A DNA stretch of 17,066 nt. Source: Clostridia bacterium. GTDB lineage: Bacteria > Bacillota_A > Clostridia > Christensenellales > Aristaeellaceae. The translations under genes were made by a program, and so were the position numbers. Shown here piece after piece: positions 1 through 4,661 of the stretch (the stretch's first letter is position 1; each line of letters opens with the position of its first letter). The stretch covers positions 1 through 17,066 of the forward strand of contig BNUH01000057.1 of assembly GCA_025997215.1 (NCBI GenBank). The letters run 5' to 3'. A model generated the notes under the pieces. That model had not been told where the DNA came from. It did no database searches and saw only the letters and a list, made by a program, of their open reading frames with translations.

Positions 1-106
1 TTCTGCGCTTTTTCACCGCCTTCACTGCCGTTTTCTCTCGTTTTTCCCTCTTGACATTTCACCGATGGACTCTAACTCTAGTTTGGTTCTGTTATTGGAG
101 GTTTAC

Positions 107-217
107 ACATTCTGTGCGGCAGTCTCGTGCTATCTGCCCACATACTCGCCAAACCTCAACTTGATAGAAAGGTATTGGAGGTATATCAAAGGTGAGGTAC
201 TTAATGCGGCATATCTG
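107..217 (+). pseudogene. IS630-family transposase remnant (C-terminal fragment)
   Basis: The translated piece LPTYSPNLNLIERYWRYIK matches the end of the DDE domain of IS630/Tc1-like transposases, where a YSPxLNPIExxW block carries the last catalytic acidic residue; the E of LIERYW would be that residue here. Only about 35 residues are recognisable. The upstream part of the frame does not look like a transposase and the frame loses similarity after about position 217, so this is a fragment. It lies outside the tRNA-bounded element, in the flanking chromosome, next to an opposite-strand fragment of a second insertion sequence. The family call is from the motif alone. Confidence 0.6.
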
Positions 218-229
218 TTTCTGCCGCCC

Positions 230-334
230 TCAATTCCGGCTACGTGTTTTGACCTTCTTAGTGATGGGATCGCAGTAACCTTCGACGATAGACAGATACA
301 ACCGTCCGTTAGACAATCCCCTGTGAAGCCGCAT
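230..334 (-). pseudogene. IS1634-like transposase, N-terminal fragment (34 codons)
   Basis: A leftward frame starts with ATG at 334, seven bases after a GGAGG at 342-346, and reads MRLHRGLSNGRLYLSIVEGY and onward to a TGA at 230-232. The pattern MRLH...LYLSIVEGYxD...KKVKTR resembles the first residues of IS1634/IS4-type transposases, which usually run beyond 450 aa. Its ribosome binding site and promoter survive, but coding stops after 34 codons where the IS630-like fragment is reached on the other strand. Most likely one insertion sequence was truncated by, or recombined with, another. The family assignment is moderate because only the N-terminus is left. Confidence 0.5.
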
Positions 335-363
335 ACGCTCGCCTCCTGAGTAGATCTGGGACT

Positions 364-392
364 ATTATACCATAGTCTCGCACAATCCGCAA
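364..392 (-). promoter_or_regulatory. Promoter of the IS1634-like fragment with a small palindrome
   Basis: On the minus strand a TTGCGG box (387-392) lies 17 bases before a consensus TATAAT (364-369). The -10 box sits in an inverted repeat GACTAT-N6-ATAGTC (360-377). This would start transcription about 25-30 bases before the ATG at 334. The rest of 393-555 holds no gene or RNA that I can support. Confidence 0.5.
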
Positions 393-555
393 CTAAAATT
401 TTCAACAATTTGACAAGAAAATTCGTCTGATTTTCCTTGCTGTTGTTGAGTTTTTGGGGTGCCTTGGGTTGTAAATACCTGCCGAATTAGGGAAGAATTG
501 TTGCCAGCTACTTGAAATCCAACCGTGGATGTAGTAGAATAAGAACGTTGGTTAG

Positions 556-632
556 CTGGGTGTGGCGCAGCTTGGTAGCGTGCTTGAATGGGGTTCAAGA
601 GGCCGTGAGTTCAAATCTCACCACCCAGACCA
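556..632 (+). tRNA. tRNA-Pro (anticodon GGG)
   Basis: The complete cloverleaf can be read. The acceptor arm CTGGGTG (556-562) pairs with CACCCAG (622-628). The D arm GCGC/GCGT is at 565-581. The anticodon arm is CTTGA/TCAAG with loop ATGGGGT, giving anticodon GGG (590-592), a proline tRNA reading CCC/CCU. The T arm GTGAG/CTCAC carries TTCAAAT in the loop. Discriminator A and an encoded CCA follow (629-632). A phage-type integrase gene reading towards it, with repeats in between, suggests the tRNA 3' end is the attachment site. The second att copy is not in this window. Confidence 0.97.
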
Positions 633-640
633 ATGAAAAG

Positions 641-678
641 CCGTTGGAAACACTCAGTTTCCAGCGGTTTTTCTTTTT
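641..678 (+). terminator. Rho-independent terminator after tRNA-Pro
   Basis: An 11-bp stem CCGTTGGAAAC (641-651) / GTTTCCAGCGG (657-667), with one G-T wobble and a 5-nt loop, is followed by a T-rich tract (668-678). It lies 8 bases after the tRNA CCA and would end tRNA transcription. The A-run before the stem makes it weakly usable from the other side for the integrase. Confidence 0.9.
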
Positions 679-703
679 GGGAAAGGCTTACTGCCCGGCT
701 CAT

Positions 704-725
704 TTTACTAACACTTTACTAACAC
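704..725. repeat. Tandem 11-bp direct repeat, candidate integrase arm-type sites
   Basis: TTTACTAACAC occurs twice head to tail (704-714 and 715-725), between the tRNA and the integrase; the integrase stop codon (719-721) is inside the second copy. Short direct repeats beside attL are typical arm-type binding sites for the N-terminal domain of Tn916/lambda-type integrases. The binding role is inferred. Confidence 0.55.
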
Positions 726-1918
726 TTTTTCGAAGGATCGTTTTCTGCGTCGTTTTCGACCGTTGGTACCGGCTTCTTCAGCCAGCTGTCGAGAAAACCT
801 ACGAGAGCGGCGCGAGACCGTTTTTCTTTCTCTTTTGATAAGTGAGTATACAGCGCAATGGTCATCTGGATGTCGGCATGTCCGAGGTAATACTGTGCCG
901 ACTTGATATCGACACCAGCATCGTAGAGCGCGGTTGCGAATGTATGCCGAAGATCGTGCGGTCGAAATAGCATTCGAGGGCGTAAGGCATCGGCGGCCTT
1001 GGCCTCCGCAGTTCTTGGCAACCAGCGTCTACCCTGCTGCACGACATTCTCTCCGCGTAATACTCGCGTCATAGCCAGCAAAAAGCCATTCCAGCCACGT
1101 TTAGCCGCCGACTCAGTAAGCTGCTTGCCCTCAGCGGATATAGCTACATGGCCTACGCGACGCTCAACGGGAACTCGCTGAAACGCTTCGTACAGAGGAT
1201 CGCAAATGGGCAACTCCCTGATTCCCGCAGGCGTTTTTGTTTGATCTTTATCATGCCTTACATTGCCGTCGCGCTCGCTTGAGTTAATAACACGGATAGA
1301 ACGATTATTCAGGTCAACCTCCGACCATTTAAGAGCATACAGTTCACCGGGCCGCAATCCGGCAAGCATACCTATCATCGCCCAGAGTCCGCAGCGATGC
1401 TCATAATAGCTTTCGAGTATACAATCCGTCTCCCAGCGCTCCAGCGCGCGATGGCTGCCTTCAGTTCCCTCTGGCTTGACCAGATCTTCAGACGGATCGT
1501 CGTGAATGATCTTGTTTTTGCGAGCCTTAGAAAATATTTGTTGTATAATCATAGTATATTTATTTATAAGTGATTTAGACATACCGGCTATTGTATCAAG
1601 AGCATTCTGCAAATGCGCCTCGCGAATGTCTTGCACGCGCATATCGCCAAGCCTGTAACCGCCAATGGCAAACTCACGAAGCCTATCGGTATTGGCGTCG
1701 TAGTTCTGCTTATTGCCGCTCTTAAGGTTAGACTTATAAAGATCCATCCAACGGTCGATCCACTTATCCAGAGTTATGTCGGGATCATTGAGCAGCGCTC
1801 CCGCTTGCCTGGCTTTAATATATGCATCCCGCTTCTCGCATGCCTCCTTATATGTCTCGCCATAGAATATCTTGATGTCGCGCTTACCATCGGGCTTACG
1901 CCCGAAGCTCTTACCGAC
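719..1918 (-). CDS. int: Site-specific tyrosine recombinase (phage integrase), 5' end unresolved
   Basis: Tyrosine recombinase expected to insert and excise the element at the adjacent tRNA-Pro. Numbered from the ATG at 1747, the catalytic set is complete: R132 in AGLRPGE, K171 in TKTPAGIRELP, H264-x-x-R267 in HDLRH, H290 in LGHAD and nucleophile Y300 in TIALYTHL. A helical core-binding domain occupies roughly residues 1-90. The frame stays open upstream to 1918 and encodes an arm-binding-like segment (VGKSFGRKPDGKRDIKIFYG and onward) that looks genuine. That stretch has no ATG, GTG or TTG before an in-frame TAA at 1919-1921. The ATG at 1747 has no ribosome binding site and would lose the N-terminal domain. 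The start may therefore have been lost to an indel, or the segment is translated by fusion with the overlapping upstream gene. Confidence 0.9.
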   Translation of the reverse strand, partial: VGKSFGRKPDGKRDIKIFYGETYKEACEKRDAYIKARQAGALLNDPDITLDKWIDRWMDLYKSNLKSGNKQNYDANTDRLREFAIGGYRLGDMRVQDIREAHLQNALDTIAGMSKSLINKYTMIIQQIFSKARKNKIIHDDPSEDLVKPEGTEGSHRALERWETDCILESYYEHRCGLWAMIGMLAGLRPGELYALKWSEVDLNNRSIRVINSSERDGNVRHDKDQTKTPAGIRELPICDPLYEAFQRVPVERRVGHVAISAEGKQLTESAAKRGWNGFLLAMTRVLRGENVVQQGRRWLPRTAEAKAADALRPRMLFRPHDLRHTFATALYDAGVDIKSAQYYLGHADIQMTIALYTHLSKEKEKRSRAALVGFLDSWLKKPVPTVENDAENDPSKKC

Positions 1919-2222
1919 TTAAAGGCTCGGGCTGTTCGACATAAAGCTCAGTGGCCGCTTCGACAACCTGCCTTACAAGCCCTTTCCCCTTCGGGTTAAG
2001 CATCATGTAATCGTCAACCAATTGCGCGGCATCATCGGGCAGATCAAAGCGTCTATGCTTACCCTTAGTCGTAGTTACGTTAAATTCCTTAATTCCCATA
2101 GACATAATAGCGCGGACTGCGCTGCTTTGGTTAGTTATGCCGTTCGCGTCCATAAAGCGGTTGACGATCTCCATCTCGTAATCGCTTAACGCAAACGTAA
2201 TACGCGGCTTGTTCGTAGGCAT
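1911..2222 (-). CDS. Ribbon-helix-helix (CopG/Arc-like) regulator, 103 aa
   Basis: Starts at ATG 2222, seven bases after a GGAGGG (2230-2235). The N-terminal half (TNKPRITFALSDYEMEIVNR then a helix containing TNQSSAVRAIMSMGIKEF) fits a ribbon-helix-helix DNA-binding fold: a beta strand, two helices and an AVRAI turn. The C-terminal half (DDAAQLVDDYMMLNPKGKGLVRQVV) resembles the linker helix common in phage repressors, pattern Y..L...GK.LV..V. It probably represses its own promoter and the divergent one, controlling the integrase. Its 3' end overlaps the open 5' part of the integrase frame by 8 bases in another frame. Longer upstream starts exist but run through the promoter region and are unlikely. 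Confidence 0.75.
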   Translation of the reverse strand: MPTNKPRITFALSDYEMEIVNRFMDANGITNQSSAVRAIMSMGIKEFNVTTTKGKHRRFDLPDDAAQLVDDYMMLNPKGKGLVRQVVEAATELYVEQPEPLSR

Positions 2223-2246
2223 CGCGAATCCCTCCTTCGGAATGTT

Positions 2247-2275
2247 AGTATACAACACTTCGACGAAGCACGCAA
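2247..2275 (-). promoter_or_regulatory. Leftward promoter for the RHH regulator/integrase
   Basis: Minus-strand TTGCGT (2270-2275), 17-bp spacer, TATACT (2247-2252), followed by the ribosome binding site and ATG 2222. It is arranged back to back with the rightward promoter at 2306-2334. Confidence 0.6.
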
Positions 2276-2281
2276 GAAAAA

Positions 2282-2378
2282 GTTCCGCATAATTTTTGAT
2301 AACAGTTGATTTCTCCGCACTGTTATGGTAGAATGTGGGAGTGCAGAAAATATCAGCCACTATATGGAGGTGCGGAAC
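2282..2378. repeat. Operator-like repeats flanking the divergent promoters
   Basis: GTTCCGCA (2282-2289) has a perfect inverted copy TGCGGAAC (2371-2378). A related TCCGCAC (2314-2320) lies in the rightward promoter spacer and is repeated inverted as GTGCGGA at 2370-2376. These are plausible half-sites for one of the two ribbon-helix-helix proteins. The copy at 2371 would lie over the ribosome binding site region. Confidence 0.4.
2306..2334 (+). promoter_or_regulatory. Rightward promoter for the small RHH gene
   Basis: TTGATT (2306-2311), 17-bp spacer, TAGAAT (2329-2334). It precedes the ATG at 2379 and perhaps drives the structured region beyond. Confidence 0.6.
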
Positions 2379-2549
2379 ATGACAAATGAGAAGACAACCA
2401 ATATACGCCTGACCCGCGAGCAGGAGGACTTCATTCTGTATCTTCGACGGACACGAATCGAATTGGGTAAGTGGTCGCTGACGAAGATTGCTCATGAGGT
2501 ATTCGACCTTGGTATCGAAGCAGCGAAGCGCGAAGGGAAAATAGCCTGA
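2379..2549 (+). CDS. Small ribbon-helix-helix-like protein, 56 aa
   Basis: Starts at ATG 2379, eight bases after a GGAGG (2366-2370), and encodes MTNEKTTNIRLTREQEDFIL and onward. The layout is a short polar N-terminus, a beta-strand-like TTNIRLT, a helix, then a second helix with LTKIAHEVFDLGIEAAKREG. That matches the size and pattern of CopG/Arc-type DNA-binding proteins. It is transcribed divergently from the 103-aa RHH gene, so the two may form a bipartite regulator of integration or excision. No other domain is present. An upstream in-frame ATG at 2325 lies inside the promoter and is not a likely start. The function is inferred from fold and position. Confidence 0.65.
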   Translation: MTNEKTTNIRLTREQEDFILYLRRTRIELGKWSLTKIAHEVFDLGIEAAKREGKIA

Positions 2550-2571
2550 CAACACAAAACGCTATGCAATC

Positions 2572-2882
2572 CCTCGAGACTATCATTGCTTCACCGTCTC
2601 GAGAGAGGCGCAGCAGGAAAACGCGGAGTCAATCAGGGGGCTTCCCCTCGAACGCCCGCTGCATAAGAGCATACCGCCTGGGTTGCAAGGCGGCGCGTTA
2701 TAGCAGGAGCGCGTTATCCCCATGCTGGATTGGGAAGGGCTATCATGGTGCCATCATCACCCTAGAGGGTTCCGCAGCGTCACAAGCATTGCGGAATGAT
2801 GGGATTCGCCCCTAGTCAAATGGAATCCGGTGCAAGGAGCGGCAACATGGGTATATCGATTTTGCGCCGATATCCCATTTTA
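2572..2882 (+). ncRNA. Candidate structured RNA of about 310 nt (unassigned class)
   Basis: The stretch 2550-2893 has no convincing gene; its one open frame has an unnatural, low-complexity composition. It is dense in perfect helices: CTCGAGAC/GTCTCGAG (2573-2580, 2596-2603); GCAGC/GCTGC (2610-2614, 2658-2662); a GGGG-CTT-CCCC hairpin (2637-2647) inside that helix; CCGCC/GGCGG (2674-2678, 2689-2693). A clean three-way junction follows: CCATCA/TGATGG (2751-2756, 2797-2802) encloses CCC-TAGA-GGG (2760-2769) and TTCCGCA/TGCGGAA (2770-2776, 2790-2796). A 9-bp direct repeat GCGCGTTAT occurs at 2693 and 2709. A terminator hairpin follows at 2847. The strand is inferred from the terminator and the upstream rightward promoter. 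I cannot match it to a named RNA class. Confidence 0.5.
2847..2881 (+). terminator. Terminator hairpin ending the structured region
   Basis: ATGGG-t-ATATCG (2847-2858) pairs with CGATAT-CCCAT (2868-2878) with one bulged T, followed by a short TTTT (2878-2881). It lies between the convergent ADP-ribosyltransferase-like gene and the rightward transcript. The T tract is short, so efficiency is uncertain. Confidence 0.5.
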
Positions 2883-2893
2883 GGAGTGTGTCT

Positions 2894-3508
2894 TCACAGC
2901 AGATCAACGAGCGGGTCGAAGTATGCTTTGATGCACCTAGGGTTTCGTACACAGATTTGAATATGCGTCTCCGCTAGAAAGCCCGCTCCAGGATAGATTG
3001 CGTCTCCTTCAAGAAACAACCCTCTCACGGTGTCATAAGGTCTATATGAAGAGTTTCTATGTTCTATCATATAATCGCATAGGGTTTCTATAACCGCTCG
3101 ATCAAGGCGGCGGAAATACTTATCTTTGCCGCCTGTATTTGTCGGAATACTCTTTCCGGTGCGTCTGGCGTTATCGCATAATAAGTTATAACCCAGTTGC
3201 AACCTATGAATGTGTTCTGCATCCATAAGATTCATACACACGCCTAGGTTAATGGCCGCACCAATAACAGCGGGCGTTTCAATTGGTCTACTTGTAACCT
3301 TGCGTCCTTCCAGCCAAGCGTCATGCGCCATTTTGGCAAAGTCCATGGCGCGCTGGGCGTTCTGTTCCCAAAAGTAAATGCCACTGCCTAGCCAATCATA
3401 ATCGTTATTGCTAGGTATAAGAGGTTCCTTTCGACATAAAACGGCTTCCTTGGTAGTTAAGTCGCAACCATGGAAGCCGAACACGAACGATGGTAATTCT
3501 GAATACAC
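2894..3508 (-). CDS. ADP-ribosyltransferase-like protein, candidate toxin (204 aa)
   Basis: The protein resembles PARP/diphtheria-type ADP-ribosyltransferase folds and a widespread uncharacterised family. Residues 10-15 are FGFHGC, with a possible NAD-contacting His13. WLGSGIYFWE (39-48) holds the usual tyrosine position, Y45. A strand PAVIGAAINLG (79-89) follows. The C-terminal block ends YPGAGF...ETHIQICVRNPRCIKAYF (172-197), where E180 or Q184 may stand in the ExE/QxE loop. Start is GTG 3508, with a GAGGA inside the end of the upstream gene and only three bases after its stop, so translation is probably coupled. A small basic protein gene directly upstream, its own promoter and the prophage cargo position together suggest a toxin-antitoxin or anti-phage pair. 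Activity and target are not known. Confidence 0.65.
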   Translation of the reverse strand: MYSELPSFVFGFHGCDLTTKEAVLCRKEPLIPSNNDYDWLGSGIYFWEQNAQRAMDFAKMAHDAWLEGRKVTSRPIETPAVIGAAINLGVCMNLMDAEHIHRLQLGYNLLCDNARRTGKSIPTNTGGKDKYFRRLDRAVIETLCDYMIEHRNSSYRPYDTVRGLFLEGDAIYPGAGFLAETHIQICVRNPRCIKAYFDPLVDLL

Positions 3509-3511
3509 AGT

Positions 3512-3727
3512 TCATTCCTCGATTAGGTTGCCATTATCGTCATACATAGAAAGCCGCGATAACGCCTTGCGAGCTTTTTCGGGCGTATTTTCGCGGATGG
3601 TCTTTTCGATAGATTTCTTAAGCCATTCATCGAATGACTGTAACGGGCGAGGCCGTAGTTTGGTTGGCAAGGTTTGAACTTGCGTCATATCGCTGCCTCC
3701 GCTTAGTTTCTTCTTTTTTCGGGGCAT
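3512..3727 (-). CDS. Small partner gene of the ART-like protein, candidate antitoxin (71 aa, or 58 aa from an internal start)
   Basis: The protein has a basic N-terminus (MPRKKKK), a middle segment FDEWLKKSIEKTIRENTP and a C-terminal EKARKALSRLSMYDDNGNLIEE. The C-terminal pattern (aliphatic helix, then YDDNGNL) is typical of small proteins encoded just before larger enzymes in paired operons. The main start, ATG 3727, lies seven bases after AAAGGAGG. A second in-frame ATG at 3688 also has a good GGAGG seven bases upstream, so two forms could be made, with and without the lysine-rich N-terminus. It ends three bases before the GTG of the ART-like gene. The antitoxin role is inferred from size, order and coupling. 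I recognise no named domain. Confidence 0.6.
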   Translation of the reverse strand: MPRKKKKLSGGSDMTQVQTLPTKLRPRPLQSFDEWLKKSIEKTIRENTPEKARKALSRLSMYDDNGNLIEE

Positions 3728-3746
3728 ACATACGCCTCCTTTCCAC

Positions 3747-3775
3747 GCTATACCTATGCGCCATGCGCAGGTAAA
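3747..3775 (-). promoter_or_regulatory. Promoter with internal palindrome for the ART-like pair
   Basis: On the minus strand TTTACC (3770-3775), a 17-bp spacer and TATAGC (3747-3752) precede the start at 3727. A perfect inverted repeat TGCGC-CAT-GCGCA (3757-3769) fills most of the spacer, which is an operator-like position suited to autoregulation by the small partner or the protein pair. Confidence 0.5.
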
Positions 3776-3854
3776 GTGCTGGACTCAGACGCAGTATGTC
3801 CGGTTTCAATGGACTCCAATCATTAAACGCAAAGGATGGAAAGAATGATCCTGT

Positions 3855-4064
3855 TCATTCGGGAATACTTTGACCGTTATCGCAATAATCATCCGGCCAT
3901 GCTTCTATTGCCTCAGGGAACAGCGGCGTTCCATGCCGCGCCAGATGCCAACCCTGCGCGAGGAACAAGAGGCACTGCAGCCGTTCCATGGTCATTGGAT
4001 GCGGGGAGTTTGTTTTCGATGACATGTCGATCATGAAGTTCGCTACGTCAATCGCTTTCGCCAT
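3855..4064 (-). pseudogene. Panacea-domain (DUF4065, SocA/GepA-like) antitoxin, truncated N-terminal half
   Basis: The 69-aa product starts MAKAIDVANFMIDMS and contains MTMERLQCLLFLAQGWHLARHGTPLFPEAIEAW, the hallmark first half of Panacea/DUF4065 proteins, which usually run to about 130-180 aa. The conserved continuation (a GPVxPxVY-type segment and its helices) is absent. After EAWPDD the reading goes straight to YCDNGQSIPE and a stop, as if about ten or more codons plus the C-terminus were deleted. Start ATG 4064 is supported by AAGGGAGG eight bases upstream. Panacea domains are established as promiscuous antitoxin domains paired with diverse toxins. This copy may be the relic of a lost toxin-antitoxin pair or a minimal surviving antitoxin. 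No other frame restores the missing part. Confidence 0.7.
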
Positions 4065-4091
4065 CGAAAAAGCCTCCCTTCTGGCTTGTAT

Positions 4092-4097
4092 ATTATA
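4092..4097 (-). promoter_or_regulatory. -10 box before the Panacea remnant
   Basis: A consensus TATAAT on the minus strand lies 28 bases before ATG 4064. No good -35 box is at 16-18 bases, so the promoter may need an activator or be weak. The stretch 4098-4246 shows nothing else that I can support. Confidence 0.35.
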
Positions 4098-4246
4098 TGC
4101 GCCGGAACGGGTCTACAGTCCCAACAACCATTAAACGGTAGAAAAGGACGGTTTGTTGCGAGTGGTTGCGGCTGGGAGGGAATCATATTCGTGAGACTAC
4201 GAAAATGCTCGAGGCGCTGCGACCAGACGCGAGAGACAGCGTAACC

Positions 4247-4609
4247 TCACTCAGCTACGCCGTCTCGCTCAAAGCCATCTCCGAGAAACGTCTCCGCACC
4301 TATAACCATCAGATACAGATCTACACCGTCATCGGTTTCGTCGAACACGACGACGAAGTAGTCACGCTGATCCTTGAACTTGGCGTCCTGATACTTTACA
4401 TCCGAGTACAAGGCATAGCGGCTTCCATTCTTGTTCATGTGGTAGTCCACAATTGCCCAGCGGAGCTTGGAGCATCCGCGGGCTTCGAGGGCTTCGGTCA
4501 CAAAGTGCTGCGCGACGTTGAAGGCTTCACTTTCCTTGTAGTCGGCATGGGCAAGAGTACATGGTAGGGTCAAAAGCGTAATCAGGATCAGGGCGACAAG
4601 CTTCTTCAT
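4247..4609 (-). CDS. Small secreted protein of unknown function (120 aa)
   Basis: Starts at ATG 4609 after an AGGAG-containing site. The N-terminus MKKLVALILITLLTLPCTLA followed by HADYK is a clear Sec signal peptide: two lysines, a hydrophobic core and AHA just before a probable cleavage point near residue 22. The mature part of about 98 residues is acidic and mixed alpha/beta (for example YFVVVFDETDDGVDLYLMVIG) with one cysteine in RGCSKL, and shows no motif I recognise. It is monocistronic behind its own strong promoter within the leftward prophage cargo. An exported protein here could be a lysogenic conversion or superinfection-exclusion factor, which is only a positional inference. The overlapping plus-strand frame lacks a ribosome binding site and is rejected. 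Confidence 0.65.
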   Translation of the reverse strand: MKKLVALILITLLTLPCTLAHADYKESEAFNVAQHFVTEALEARGCSKLRWAIVDYHMNKNGSRYALYSDVKYQDAKFKDQRDYFVVVFDETDDGVDLYLMVIGAETFLGDGFERDGVAE

Positions 4610-4632
4610 TCAGCTCTCCTCGCTTTCCAATA

Positions 4633-4661
4633 ATTATATAATTATTCATGCAAATGCGCAA
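4633..4661 (-). promoter_or_regulatory. Promoter of the secreted-protein gene
   Basis: TTGCGC (4656-4661), 17-bp spacer and a consensus TATAAT (4633-4638) on the minus strand, within an AT-rich AATTATATAATT palindrome, about 24 bases before ATG 4609. It overlaps the stop region of the DUF4393 gene, so the secreted protein can be expressed independently. Confidence 0.6.

Noticed and set aside
1911..1921. Programmed +1 frameshift joining the RHH protein to the integrase
   Set aside because: The only shift window (AGT CGG TAA) has no re-pairing partner in the +1 frame. Kept as a question, not called as a feature.
2564..2815. 83-codon plus-strand reading frame over the structured region
   Set aside because: No ribosome binding site, Arg/Ser-rich unnatural composition, and it runs across several perfect RNA helices.
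2740..2850. Cobalamin-riboswitch-like words (GGTGCC near 2748; GGAATCCGGTGCAAG and GAGCGG at 2822-2842)
   Set aside because: The conserved CCGCCACTG-type core and the second B12-box half are missing, and the downstream gene is convergent, so no gene could be controlled.
4166..4567. 133-codon plus-strand frame opposite the secreted-protein gene
   Set aside because: No ribosome binding site and no domain. The minus-strand gene has a signal peptide, SD and promoter.
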